Part shown: piece by piece, positions 22,849 to 35,420 of the stretch | Numbering within the stretch: position 1 is the first letter of the stretch | How the letters are laid out: every line of letters begins with the position of its first letter | NCBI GenBank assembly: GCA_002633025.1 | Contig: NMRB01000054.1 | Location: 149,134 to 213,133, forward strand | Direction: 5' to 3' | Length of the DNA stretch: 64,000 bases | From: Notospermus geniculatus | Taxonomy: Eukaryota; Nemertea; Pilidiophora; Heteronemertea; Lineidae | The notes under the pieces: model-generated | Databases searched by the model: none | Seen by the model: the letters and a program-made list of their open reading frames with translations, nothing else | Told to the model about the DNA's origin: nothing | Translations under genes and position numbers: made by a program

Positions 22849-24133
22849 CTGTTGACCTCTGTGTGGGAGTTCTCATCCGAGTTGGCTCTCAATGGGCAGA
22901 TTTACCGCTGTTACTTTATTCATGCAAACAAAAGAAATAGTGAGAAAACGTGGATTGATTTCAAGTTCTCTCTCTCCTGGCAAGACAAATCGACCACAAC
23001 ACTGATGAGACGTTGGAGACTGTCATTACCGGGGTAACCTTCCTGTGACGGCAATTATACGCCTACTGTTGACCCTTCCGCCAGGACTGCTCAAGCTCTT
23101 TATTTCATTACTGCAGCAGTCCATGCAGTCTTGACATTTTTTTTTACGTTTGCAATATCCGGCGCTAGATGAGGTGGAGATAAAGCATCTGACGATAAGC
23201 CACACGAGACTGATCCAGCTGACCGGATTCACAAACTCTCCCAAGTGACTACGGCGATTTCTTGCTTCCCTGATTGCCAATGTCCGGAAATAAACATCAT
23301 ATTCCCACAAACCATTCAATCCATTTATCTTTCATTAGCCGCAAACAGTAAGCACATGAATGGGACACGATCCCCGGGTAATCGAAAATGCCGCATCGTC
23401 ACTCAACCTCAACCCCACGAAATTTCAACGACTATGCACGCACCATTGCGCCGGAAAAGCCGGCCATGTTGCAGTGGGGACGAGGTTGCACCGTCACGTC
23501 TGAAGGTTACAGTTAGCTATGACGTCACGGTCGACCGAAGCAGCCAGCAGCATTATTTCTTCCCCATTCGCTTGGTTTATCTTATTAATATCATTTGCTC
23601 TCTATCTCTATTAGCCAAGACGTGGCCAACGAAGCGGCCGACCTGCGACGTGAAGATAACCAAACCCGTGCAAGTAGTCTTAGAAAATCTGATTTCAGGG
23701 TAATAGGATCCCCGTCTTCAAAAGACTTCCAGACTGCAAGTCAAGAACGCTGCCACTCAAATACATGAAACTGTTCCTCCAGTTAGGAGCTGGATTCACT
23801 GAGGGAATTTAACATCATGACGTCACTGTTACCTCATGACGTCATAAGCGGGATAATTTTTGGAGAATGTAACCGCATGACGTCACTGTTACCTCATGAC
23901 GTCATCAGGTGGACGTCAGTTAGAATGTAATCAGATAACTTCACTGTTACCTCACTACGTTATTTTTGCTCCGCACCGTTTGATCCATTTACCGTCCTAC
24001 TGCGATTGCAAAGTAGGTTGGGATGTGCTTTTAGGACTGGAAAAAACAGTTTTGGAAGTTTTCACTCTACCAGTTGAGTGGGACAAAAAGAGTCTACAGG
24101 CGCAGGCGAGGCAAGATACTCCGTCTCAGGAAA
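22681..24133. repeat. Duplicated block, copy 2
   Basis: It matches 1-1474 in the same orientation. It is one 19-bp CRE unit shorter and carries other small changes. Confidence 0.9.
23818..23904. repeat. Four perfect TGACGTCA sites
   Basis: Sites are at 23818, 23837, 23878 and 23897, again 19 bp apart within each run. Compared with 1139-1244, one unit is missing. Confidence 0.75.
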
Positions 24134-24646
24134 TCCTTCAGTTCTTTAAAACTATTCCAGGCCTTATTTCTTCCACTTGGACGACGGGAAATCAAATCAT
24201 TAACGTTTGATTACAACTGGATGATGACGTGTTGTAAACTCTTGTCATCATCCTCGCAACATCAGTAATTAAATCACCAAAGCAATGACATTATCAGTTA
24301 ATTACATTTAAATGAGTTTGCCTTCTTTCCAACCGCAATGACACGGCTGAGGGCAGACGTTAACGGGTCGGCGGCCTCATCGCCTACCGTGGATGACTGG
24401 TGTCTCGTCCGATCAGACGTGATGCGGTATGATGGGGCACGATGGAGTCAATAATTGAATAAGGGCGAACCCAGGATCTGAGGGTTGGGAGTGTTACCTA
24501 GATTCGGCAAGCAGGAGGTCTGGAGGGAGCAAAATGAAGTGGTGACTTTGCACTGACGCTTTTATATCGAATTCTACGATTCTTGAAAAAACAAGATGAC
24601 ATTGTAAATGTCGTATGGTTCCCGATTAGGTACTTTTACATGAACG

Positions 24647-24739
24647 GTACATTGACAGAGATGAAGATACATTGATAGAGATCAGGATACATTGATAGAG
24701 ATCAGGATACATTGACAGAGATCTGGATACATTGACTGA
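24647..24739. repeat. 20-bp minisatellite, about five units
   Basis: The word acattga recurs at 24649, 24669, 24689, 24709 and 24729. The unit is close to gatacattgatagagatcag. Confidence 0.8.
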
Positions 24740-25583
24740 TGGACAACGNCGTAGTATTCATAGCTAACACCATAAAGGATTCGAATCAACTTTGCGATAT
24801 CATTCCTTTATGCTCTAAATATCGACACATTGTTTGATTGTCTGCACAAGGGCCTTATGTCTGAGACGTTTATGAACCAACAGACCAACAACTCATTACC
24901 ATAACGGCACAAGTTGAATACTGGTGCAATATTGTATTGGTTCGCTTGTTAAAAAAATAAAGAAGTATGTACAAAAAGCTGAGCGTGCCCTCGATTGGGT
25001 TAACAGGTTGTGGCTTGTGAAATTGTGAAATCTATGTCGATCGAAAAATGATATCAACCGAGAAAATGATTTATGATTATTATTTATTATAAAACGATCC
25101 TAAACAACAATATGAATGACAACAAAGTGAGCGTTCAAAAAGATTTCTTTGACCACTCAATACTTCCCAAACGCCAAACGCTTAGTGCTTCACGCTCTGT
25201 CAAGAAAAATATCGATATTTCAGAATGGATAATGCGACTAAATAATATACAATGCCTTTGACGTTACTTCCCTCGGACTGAACTGAAGACGTCCGTGATC
25301 CATGTCGACACCATTCATAAAAACCAAATCAATAGTATTGATACAGCATATACAAATCTAACATACATGTATACAAAGTCATCTAGATATGTCGAAATGT
25401 TTCTCATGTACTTGGCGCATGACTTCTTTCGGTGAAGGTTTGCTGATTTTGGTAGTTTTTGCTGTGTATCCCTGATCTCCATTACATGCTGAAGTAAAAT
25501 GTTTATTCTCTTACTGCACCTCGTTATGCATTGATGATTGAATCAATGATGGAGAGAAATAATAGATATTTCGAATATCCAGA
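24740..25583. other. Stretch without recognisable gene
   Basis: It contains one ambiguous base (24749), A/T-rich sequence and only short open frames. I recognise nothing in it. Confidence 0.45.
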
Positions 25584-26240
25584 GTTTTCTCGCACGAGTT
25601 GGCTTTCTATGGGCAACTCAACTCCAACCAGTTGTTTCATCCTGAGAATATCAGGCGTTCTTACTGCTCGCTCCCTTTGTGTGAGCGGATGAAGAGGAGC
25701 GAGGTAAAAACCCCTGCTGTGGGAGGATGATTTGTTTTGTCATTGATCTCAACCTCAGCCGTAAAGGCGCCTATCCACGGGAGAGCTTTTACACGCGAAT
25801 TGGCTCTCTATGGGCAACTCAACTCCTAGCAGTTGTTTGTGTCATTGACCTCAACCTAAGCCATAAAGGTGCCTATCCACGGGAGAGCTTTCTCGCACGA
25901 GTTGTCTTTCTAGGGGTAACTCAACTATGAGCAGTTGGTTGTGTCATTGATCTCAACCTAAGCCGTAAAAGCGCCTATCCACGGGAGAGCTTTTACACGC
26001 GAATTGGCTCTCTATGAGTAACTCAACTCCTAGCAGTTGTTTGTGTCATTGATCTCAACCTCAGCCATAAAGGCGCCTATCTACGGGAGAGCTTTCTCGC
26101 ACGAGTTGGCTTTCTATGGGTAACTCAACTATGAGCAGTTGGTTGTGTCATTGATCTCAACCTCGGCGCAAAGGAGAGAGACGGGAGAGCGTTCACGGGA
26201 CAGTTTGCTCTCTATGGGCAATTCAACTACATGTATATTG
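25584..26240. repeat. ~102-bp tandem repeat in an alternating A/B arrangement
   Basis: The word gtcattga(t/c)ctcaacc recurs near 25738, 25841, 25943, 26044 and 26145. Two unit types alternate: one reads cttttacacgcgaattggct and the other ctttctcgcacgagttggct, giving a ~204-bp higher-order unit. Confidence 0.75.
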
Positions 26241-26317
26241 TGTCATCGGTCTCAAGGTAAGCCGTAAGGAAACAAACAATGGTGAATTGCCCATTGAGAG
26301 CCAACTTCATTGGCTGT

Positions 26318-26530
26318 AGCCTGCCGCACACGTGAGCTATCTGCTGAGCAAAAAGTCATTCGAGACCGTTTGCTCAGCAGATAGCTCACCGAAAAATACG
26401 CGCACACGCGAGTTTTCTGCCTCGCGAGGCAAAAAACTCACCGAAATTACGCGCACACGCGAGCTATCTGCTGAGCAAACGGTCTCGAATAACTTTTTGC
26501 TCAGCAGATAGCTCCCGTGTGCGGCGGGCT
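26318..26530. repeat. Compound foldback of four gagctatctgctgagcaaa words
   Basis: gagctatctgctgagcaaa appears twice forward and twice inverted, nested inside outer arms agcc(t/c)gccgcacacg. The centre has a second hairpin (gcctcgcgaggc). This is a foldback element of about 213 bp. Confidence 0.75.
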
Positions 26531-28192
26531 TATGCTCGAGACTTTCTTCCATTAATTTATCATTGTACATGTACTTCCACCATTGTGTTGGTAAAAATTA
26601 CCAGATATTAAAGTTTGACTATCAAGTCGTCGGTTAGAAAAGTTTCTAACCTGCGCTTAGAAGAGTTATCTGAATTTCAAAAGTTTTCCGGTGCACCAAA
26701 CTCACCGGCACCCCTGCCTCGTAATTGAAACAGGGCACGTTAGATTTGGATGGGACGGGAAATTGAAAATCAATCGAAAACTCGGCGAAATCACAAAATT
26801 CAATCAATGATTTGAACAGGTGCGCGACCAGGACTCGCAGACGAACGCCTGCTACATTGTCCGCCGAGTCCAACATTTTCCCCATTAAAGGATCTCATAA
26901 TTGACAAAGATGAAGGAATTTTGTTTTTAAGGGACTTCCTGATTGCAATCAGTACGATTCATTGGTTTTCTATTTCGTCTTTATTGGACTGGGCCGCTGA
27001 TAGCGCGCTGGTTGCGTTCGGCGGCTAATTCAATTCCGTTGAGTCGTTCAGGTTGTGGTTAACTCGGTTGAAGTGATGCAGAACATCATGAGGCGGGAGC
27101 AAGATCAGTCGGTGACCGTATATAGATATCTATTAGCTGATTGAATAAGTGTGACATGAAGTGGCGCTCATGTGATCAACACACAGACAGCGAATGACGC
27201 ATGCTCCACGCATGAGCACACACTGCGCTCTATTTTTCCTCCACGATTGAACGCTGCGCGGAGACTCCAGACGACCGCCCTGCCAACGATCACGTGACAG
27301 CTAACTATATAAATCGACAATTCAAATGTGACAATACACAACAAGAAAGCTTCGCCCTGTTACCATTCAGAAGGGCAAAGTCAACTGGCGTGAATAGTGT
27401 TGAATTTGTTTACAGAACATATCATCTGGATTTTAAAACTCGAAGGACTAAAGGTAAGACCGTTTCCACTTTTTATCAAAACTAATTTCGCAATTCCATT
27501 GTGTTTGTCGTCTGCCAAAAAGTGTGAAAATGTGGAAAAAACTTGCATTGCCTGTTTTTGTCGGCTTGCCAACAAAATGCGAAAAAATATCAGCGGAAAT
27601 TCGCCTTGAGCAAGTAGGCCTACAGATATGACGACTGCAAAAAATTCGCAAAACGCGAAATCTTTGAATCAATCTAAAACACTATCTAACCGGGTAATGA
27701 AACTGCAGTTGCAGGACAAACTACAGGTTGTTCCATTGAAAATGTTCCAGCCAGAACAGGCAAACTCAGAATCCAGTTTTCTCCAGATCCTGAAATACCT
27801 TACGACTTTGGTCATTTGTGATGTTGTGACCTCGTGTCAATGAAGGGAGTGGCCCTTTCTTAAATGTCGCTAACTCCGACTCAGATTGATTTTGATGCAG
27901 CGACGAAATTTTTTCTCCCAACAGTATGACCTTGGCTGACCTTCAAGTTGCACATTTTGTAGTGACCGCTAAATTGTCTTCTCGTCGAGGGCCTGTATAA
28001 CATTTGGAAGTACATGTATTTCCGTAGCTCGGTGTTCCCCATCTTGACTAACAAGTACATGTATTGTGACATTGGTCCGCCCTCCGGCTACGCTTGTTTG
28101 TGTGTACGGATGAGGTAGAACAGACACAATCATGGTAGGCCATGATGGGTCTTCCCCATATTTGGAAGTCTCTGGACAGAGATTGACAATAC
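26531..28192. other. Stretch without recognisable gene
   Basis: Several open frames of 60-80 codons exist on both strands, but none has homology that I can name, splice signals in a consistent frame, or protein-like composition. Confidence 0.45.
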
Positions 28193-28344
28193 GGAGGTTT
28201 CGAAATCAAACGATAAACATAAACTTTACGACAACGTTATTTTTCATACTACACATTAAACAGATTTTATACTGTATTGCATGTTCGGTACAAAAATAAC
28301 GTTGTCGTTAACGTTTACGTTTATCGTTTGATTTCGAAACCTCC
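28193..28344. mobile_element. 152-bp inverted-repeat MITE
   Basis: ggaggtttcgaaatcaaacg is mirrored exactly by cgtttgatttcgaaacctcc. The arms continue inward through aacgttattttt. Confidence 0.75.
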
Positions 28345-28492
28345 CCAATGTGTGTTTGTTCCCGTTTATCAAGTCGCGGGTTATTGCGTCAGTCTCTTGT
28401 AAGGGAAACCTTGTACAAGGGGAACAACTGTAGACGTTACACCTGAAACCATATTGGTCGCATACAGTCATGGAAGTCGAACGTCTGTAAAA

Positions 28493-28664
28493 GCCCGTTT
28501 TCCACTCTAGCGGTTTCCGCCACGGTTTTCGGTTTTCACAGGCATTTGGGATATTTAACACGCCAAGTATTGTTAAAACATCGAAGGAATATCCAAAACC
28601 CTGTGAAAACCGCACCGCTTGCCGCAAACCACGGCGGAATCCGCTGTTATCTAGTGGAAACGGA
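28493..28664. mobile_element. ~172-bp inverted-repeat MITE
   Basis: gttttccactctagcggttt is mirrored with mismatches near 28640-28664; the inner arms share ggttttcacagg / cctgtgaaaacc. Confidence 0.65.
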
Positions 28665-29017
28665 TTCAAACAGCGAAAAAGGTAGTAGGACCGACTTGTA
28701 CCAATGCAACAGACCTGAAACCTCACAGGCGACCCTCCAAGACCATATTCCTTGTCAATCAACCATGCTATCAGCGTTAGACAGCCGGCAAGGTAATCAA
28801 GTCAGTCTCACTGATTTCTTGATCCTTTCATTGTCAAGTGAACGCTGTCGAGCAAGCAATAAAAGGCAATCATAGATTAGCCAGAGAGATATGATACGTG
28901 ATGCATCAAACTCAATGCCTTAATCCAGAATACGCGCCGTAGCATCAAATGGGTGAGACGGTGTGACTGGGATCATAGTCCCCCTAGAATCTAAGTCAGG
29001 TGTGACAGGAATCAACG

Positions 29018-29271
29018 TCCTAGGAATGCAAGTCCGTCAAACAATAGCCCGCTATTGTAAGGTTATATTCGAATGGTCATGGTCTCTACAGCCATATATT
29101 CTAATCTCTCGCTGAACAATGACCGGACTTTGATTCCAGGGGACGTTGATCTCTGTCACACCTGTTTTATTGTTCAACGAGGGATTGGGGAAAATGACTG
29201 TAAAGACCATGACCATTAGAATATAGCTATAAAATAGCAGACTATTATGTCCCGGATTTGCATCCCTAGGA
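29018..29271. mobile_element. ~254-bp inverted-repeat MITE
   Basis: The left end tcctaggaatgcaag is mirrored by tttgcatccctagga, and the inner block ggtcatggtctctacagcc by ctgtaaagaccatgacc. Confidence 0.65.
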
Positions 29272-29874
29272 CTTTCTCCTCTGGTACACTGGCTGCGAAA
29301 TAAGGTACACTTCCCTTTCTGTTGAAGTCTTTGAGAATACTTTGAAGCGGATCAAATATACAAGGTTGGGAAGTTCCCATCTCATCAAACTGACGAACTT
29401 AACTATCATAACGTATCAGACGTGTTTACTCAAGGAACAGTTCCCCATGAAGACATCTCAATCAGAATTCGTCATGTGTGACGTTCTTTTTGCGGGTGTC
29501 ATTACTCACGGTTATATACTTGTCAACATTGAAAGCCCGATGTCCTAGAAAAACTCCAAGACCTGCCCCCTGTTCAAAGCTTCAGAACTACGCAGGGAAG
29601 ACAGTAAAAACCACAATTCTCAAACCGAAACGCGGCGACAAATGCCAGTTTGATATTCCGAAGGAGAAAACGCTCACCGCTCAAATGCTCACCGCGCCCA
29701 CATCTCAAGTTATGCAATCCCCGGTTTTACCGACAAAAGAATGTTGGAACCAATTTCTGTTCTGTTATCATGGTTTCCAGGGATTTTATACCTCACTATA
29801 TGCCACTAAATCATAGTGAAATATTACTTTAATCTTGTGTGTTTTCTTCGTTGCAGATCGCTTTGGCCACCAAA

Positions 29875-32806
29875 ATGAAGATAACTACAGACCTTTGGGG
29901 TCTTGCCGTCGTGACCCTGGTGTTGGTATCAATGGTAAAGACGGATTTCGACGTAAGTAGGCGAGTCAACAACGATGTAAGGGAAGTCCGATTGGACAGT
30001 CGTGATGTCCGAAGAGAAACGAAACCAGACGCCAGGAGGATGGAACGGCGAGAACCTGATGTCAGGAGAATGGAACGCCGTGATGTCTGTATGGAACGTC
30101 GTAATGTCCATATGGAACGTCGTGATGTCCACTTGGAGCGCCGTGATGTCCGTATGGAACGCCGCGATGTCCGAAGAGAAACTGAACCAGACACCAGGAA
30201 AATGGAACGCCGTGATGTCCGATTAGAAAGACGGGCTGCCAGTGAACCTGATGTCAGGAGAATGGAACGACGTGATGCCCGTCTGGAACGCCGTGATGTC
30301 CGGAGAGAAACTGAATCAGACACCAGGAGAATGGAACGCCGTGATGCCCGTCTAGAACGCCGTGATGTTCGAAGAGAAACTGAACCAGACACCAGGAGAA
30401 TGGAACGCCGTGAAGCTCGAATGGAACGCCGTGATGTCCGATTAGAAAGACGGGCTGCCAGTGAACCTGATGTCAGGAGAATGGAACGACGTGATGCCCG
30501 TCTGGAACGCCGTGATGTCCGGAGAGAAACTGAATCAGACACCAGGAGAATGGAACGCCGTGATGCCCGTCTAGAACGCCGTGATGTTCGAAGAGAAACT
30601 GAACCAGACACCAGGAGAATGGAACGCCGTGAAGCTCGAATGGAACGCCGTGATGTCCGATTAGAAAGACGGGCTGCCAGTGAACCTGATGTCAGGAGAA
30701 TGGAACGACGTGATGCCCGTCTGGAACGCCGTGATGTCCGGAGAGAAACTGAATCAGACACCAGGAGAATGGAACGCCGTGATGCCCGTCTAGAACGCCG
30801 TGATGTTCGAAGAGAAACTGAACCAGACACCAGGAGAATGGAACGCCGTGAAGCTCGAATGGAACGCCGTGATGTCCGATTAGAAAGACGGGCTGCCAGT
30901 GAACCTGATGTCAGGAGAATGGAACGACGTGATGCCCGTCTGGAACGCCGTGATGTCCGGAGAGAAACTGAATCAGACACCAGGAGAATGGAACGCCGTG
31001 ATGCCCGTCTAGAACGCCGTGATGTTCGAAGAGAAACTGAACCAGACACCAGGAGAATGGAACGCCGTGAAGCTCGAATGGAACGCCGTGATGTCCGATT
31101 AGAAAGACGGGCTGCCAGTGAACCTGATGTCAGGAGAATGGAACGCCGTGAAGCTCGAATGGAACGCCGTGATGCCCGTCTGGAACGCCGTGATGTCCGG
31201 AGAGAAACTGAGCCAGACACCAGGAGAATGGAACGCCGTGAAGTTCGAATGGAACGCCGTGATGCCCGTCTAGAACGCCGTGATGTCCGGAGAGAAACTG
31301 AGCCAGACACCAGGAGAATGGAACGCCGTGATATCCGATTAGAAAGACGGGCTGCCAGTGAACCTGATGTCAGGAGAATGGAACGCCGTGAAGCCCAAAT
31401 GGAACGCCGTGATGTCCGTATGGAACGCCGTGATGTCCGAAGAGAAACTGAATCAGACAGCAGGAGAATGGAACGCCGTGATGTCCGAAGAGAAACTGAA
31501 TCAGACACCAAAAGAATGGAACGCCGTGATGTCCGATTGGAACGCCGTGATGTTCGGAGAGAAACTGAGACAGACACGAGACGAATTGAACGTCTGGACA
31601 CCAGAAGACTTGACCTGTTTGGTAAGGAATCAAGACGAAATGCCCATGTGATGAGCAGAATGGACAGAAGAATGCAGGATACCAGGGTAAGGCTGAAAAT
31701 TCACGTTTCCTCCTGAAACTTGACCGCTAACCGGGCTGCAAAAGGGATGTAAATGATGTTACGGCCAACAGCAACGCACCAATTTCGTCCTTGTTGATGT
31801 CAGAATAGGCCAAGAGATGGTGTTTTGGAACCTGATGGAGAGGAAAGAGTAAAATTGCGTTCTGTAGATGTGACGTAGGGTTATGACATTGCAGCCAGAA
31901 TAGGGAGGATGGCTTGAGCACAAAAGGGTTCTCAAATGATTTACTTCCTTTTCAGCGCTACCTTGCTGAGACCTACGCCAAGATCCAGCCAGAATACCTG
32001 ATCGATGTCTATCAGAAGAAGGAGGATGTACAAGAATTCTCCTGGTGAGTTGGCCTCTTGTGCTATTTTCATTCTGATACAGGCATATTGGATCTTTGAT
32101 GTGTGGAAGATGTACAGCGTTTAAGACATTAATGGTGCTTTAGTTCGAATTGTAAACATTACGGTTTGTTTATTTACATGGTTGATTATACTAGTTATTT
32201 TTCCTCTGACAGGTGGCAGCACCGTGTATACCAAAACATTAATGTTATCTATTTTTATATCTATCTTGATAAATATTCTTGTAACTGAAATATATTTATG
32301 ATTTTACATTCAAAAACAAACAAAAAGTTGTGAAAGGCGAGATTTAATTAGATTTTATCTGATTTGTTAGTACCAGAAGTTGACAATAGGTGGCACACCG
32401 TAATGTTTACAATTCGAACTAGAGCACCTTTAAAAACGGAGAAATTTACTTTAATGCACTGTACACTTAGTTTGCTTGAAATAAATCCTGAATTTAAAAA
32501 AACCCCCAGAGAATTAAGCAATTTGACGCAGTGCAAGTACGAAGGAAACGTCGAAAAAAGGTACAACCGCTGACAGCGCCTCCCAGTGATGGAAGTTCTG
32601 CAGGTTCCTCATTGGAATGCTCCCCATCCAGCTGATGGTGACGGCAGATGTACCCGAAAGATTTTTGTCCACTGCGAACCCTCAAGTCATAACTTCTTGT
32701 GAAATCTTTCAGGCTTTCATTCGACAACATCTCCAAGGCCGCACTGATTGGTTTGACCGGCTACCTGACTTTCCGAAACCACGGCAAGATGGCTGCCATC
32801 TATTGA
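29875..32806 (+). CDS. Secreted-type Arg/Asp/Glu-rich tandem-repeat protein (unknown)
   Basis: Exons are 29875-31686, 31956-32044 and 32713-32806; phases agree (0, then 2/1) and give 664 residues. An acceptor (ttcgttgcag) ends at 29856, so there is at least one upstream non-coding exon. The N-terminus is a signal peptide or anchor (LWGLAVVTLVLVSMV). Residues 40-575 are repeats of short cassettes such as RRMERRDVRLERRDVRRETE, organised in 73-residue higher-order units. The tail is not repetitive: RYLAETYAKIQPEYLIDVY from exon 2 and NISKAALIGLTGYLTFRNH from exon 3. The composition is nearly all Arg, Glu, Asp, Met and Val with only one Cys. I do not recognise the family. The conserved-looking tail may be the functional end, and the repeat a structural or polyelectrolyte region. 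Exon 3 is the least certain part. Confidence 0.75.
30233..31160 (+). repeat. 219-bp (73-codon) higher-order coding repeat
   Basis: The word cgggctgccagtgaacctga recurs near 30232, 30451, 30670, 30889 and 31108, exactly 219 bp apart, and the first full units look identical by eye. Each unit contains several ~36-bp subunits (tggaacgccgtgatg). Recent unequal crossover or conversion fits this. Confidence 0.9.
32131..32434. mobile_element. ~304-bp MITE in intron 2 of the repeat-protein gene
   Basis: ttcgaattgtaaacattacg at about 32143 is mirrored by cgtaatgtttacaattcgaa at about 32399. The outer words ggtgcttta and tagagcacc also pair. Confidence 0.75.
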
Positions 32807-33504
32807 AACGCCCTCTAGACGACGACAATGGAACCAACTTGACAAGATCGTCTGTTTCGTGTCAGAATCGTGTCGCGAGGATAAGATATACATGTACGTG
32901 AAAAGATTGAGGAAAATGAAAAAAAGAACATTTAACGATGGAGACTAGTATATTGTTGTACACACTAGGTAGATGGGATCGACTTTTATAGGATCTGCGA
33001 AAAGTGGTTCGACTCCGGCATGCGCAATCGTTAAAACAGAAACTGGTCTTGCCGCAACGTTTACCCTGACACTGGCACCGGTGAAAATAACGCATTTTGA
33101 GAAATCTCCTTTGAAGTGCTGAAGACGTCAACTTATAAAGCACTGGCCAGATCCTTTCTATGCTCCGTTCTTAACTTGTTGACCAATGTTTTAGATGGTG
33201 TTGGATGATAGTTTTATCTCTGAACTGTCGAAGTTTAATAGAAATGAATCTTGCGACTCACGTTTGCTACTGAAAACTGGCTTACGTTGTCCGACAAATG
33301 AATGCGCGTGTCACTTCCGTTTTATATTGCGCATGCCGGAAGCAAATCTGTCATTCCTTTGAACCTTTCCCAATTGGTATAAAAAATAACGACATTCCAT
33401 TTTATAAACTTCACGTGTAAAAAGTGTCAAGATATTATTTTTTGTATCGCAACAATTGCAGTTCACAACTTCTGGAAATAGTCGAGAGATATGGCAAAAA
33501 ATTT
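32807..33504. other. Stretch without recognisable gene
   Basis: Presumed 3' UTR of the repeat-protein gene followed by A/T-rich sequence. It ends where the aminopeptidase duplication unit starts (33505). Confidence 0.45.
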
Positions 33505-34613
33505 ATGTGTAGAAATAATTGTCACTGCAAACATTTGTCCTTGCTTCATGCCCCAAATAATTCCCACGATAACAGCCAATTAGTTCCCAATTAAATTATT
33601 TGTTCCAAGTCCCCAATTGTTTAATACAGCCATTAAACTATCGAGGATAGCTGACAACGGCCAATCAAATCAGGCCAGGGTCTGCGCCAGCTCATTAAAA
33701 TGTAAAAGTATTAAAATCCTGTGCTCTAAGCAAATGATTGAAAATTTGTTGAGCAATAAAGACTGAGATTGAAATTTCACTACAAATGTAATTAAATTTC
33801 ACTAATTAGAATCATATTCGGGGAACCGGGAGTAGAGTAGAACATTTTGGTTACCGTAGTTGAAAACTAACACATCAGATAGAAACGAGTAAAGTGATGA
33901 AAATAATATTTAGGCAGCTTGTAGGTTCACTCGCTTCAAACTTTGAAAACTTCACGACTGTTGCACACACTTGGTTTGTAGTTTTATATCTTGTTGAAAT
34001 ACATTGTATTCCAATAGTCCATTCTGTAAACTTGAACCACCGGAGGTATTCTAAAGATCTTCACCAGACCTGTCGTTTGTGACAACACTATAAGTGGTCT
34101 GTTTTTCTGGAAACAGGTTTAGTATCAAATCATCATTACAACTATCACTTCATTCCAAACATGCCCCAAAATACATGGTCCAGATTTATGACAAATAATC
34201 GGAGCAAAAGCATCCACTGAGGCTGAATCATTGTCAGAGTCAAATAGATGTGACGTGTGCTCAATATTAACCCTTTTACGAGATCAGCTAATTCCATGTT
34301 TTCACCAAGATATCAATCGGTCCAAAAAATGACATGTTACGTATCATCAGTTACGGTATTTTGAGGTATGAATGTCGATACGACTGTAGTTCTACGGTTT
34401 ATTTAACATGTAGGCTCTATACCCGGTATGGAATAAATGTTAACGTTAGCAACAATCGAGTTCGGCTTCATTCTTTCAATCGCCATCTTGTAACCAACAG
34501 CAACTTGTTTCTCGTCTGCATTTCGAATGTCCCTATCAAAATCTCCTCTGTTGTGTGCCCGAACCCAGAGGACAAATGTATCGCTTTGGTGAAGAAAGAC
34601 ATATCCAAAGAAC

Positions 34614-34735
34614 GAGAAAGCACAAAAATTGACACACAAAATGATAAATATCAAGAAGTTAACTTCCAGAATCTTACGAATTTTCGACCCCAACCGGGGT
34701 CTTCCTCAGGCACTTTTCAGTTGGAGAGACCAAGA
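34614..34735. mobile_element. Fragment with ccccaaccggggtcttcctc tail motif (unit 1)
   Basis: The segment gagaaagcacaaaaattgac ... ttttcgaccccaaccggggt ... cacttttcagt recurs at 37278-37403, 44122-44312 and 51868-51956, and a related word lies at 18030. It looks like a terminal fragment of a retroelement; assignment to Penelope-like or LINE elements is a guess. Confidence 0.5.
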
Positions 34736-35420
34736 AGAAAGTGGTGAAGAAAGAGACACCCGGTCCTCGTCAATTTCCCCAAAGAAAGGTTTTTATTCAA
34801 TAGATTTCTGGGGTAGCCGCATAGAAACTTCGCTAGTGCTTCGACAGCCTATCGGTGTTAAAATGCATGGAAAAATGTACAGCACTATCGCAGATGGGCT
34901 CCGCTAGCGCAAGCGGAGTTTCTATGCGGCCACCCCTGGACGCTGCCCTTTTTCGCTACCATCTCCATGATTTCCCGTCGACTACAATGCCGTCATGGCT
35001 GTGGGCGGTAAGTTTTGAAACGAGAAAACTGCAGAAGGATTACGTCGGATGAGCCAGTGATGGTGACTGGAAGCGAGAAAAACCATGACAGGGGAATGCT
35101 AGAAACCATTCATTTATTTTGTTCGCCTCGACTCGACTCGGACTAGGCGTGACCATTAGCCTAGTTCTGTATCTGTCTCTCGGCTCCTCATCAGTTTAGT
35201 ATGGTGGTATCAACCATCATGATCTGTTTGCTAACGACTTGATGTTGATTACAGAACGGTCAAATTGGCAGATTATCTGTAATTGGTTCACTGGACCACT
35301 TCCACAAATTGACTTTGGACTCAATTGATGGTTTGACATTTTGGTATATCTAACTTCACTCTGAGCCCTGTGCCATATGTAGACAGAGTATCCATCAGTA
35401 TAGTTATCGATGACGACAGA

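Noticed and set aside
25584-26240. Regular repeats resembling a CRISPR array
   Set aside because: The units are contiguous and diverged, with no unique spacers, in a eukaryotic genome.
29829-31601. 590-codon open frame on the minus strand opposite the repeat-protein gene
   Set aside because: It is the mirror of the coding repeat, which has no stops on either strand because its unit is 219 bp. The plus strand has a signal peptide and spliced, in-frame downstream exons; the minus strand has neither.
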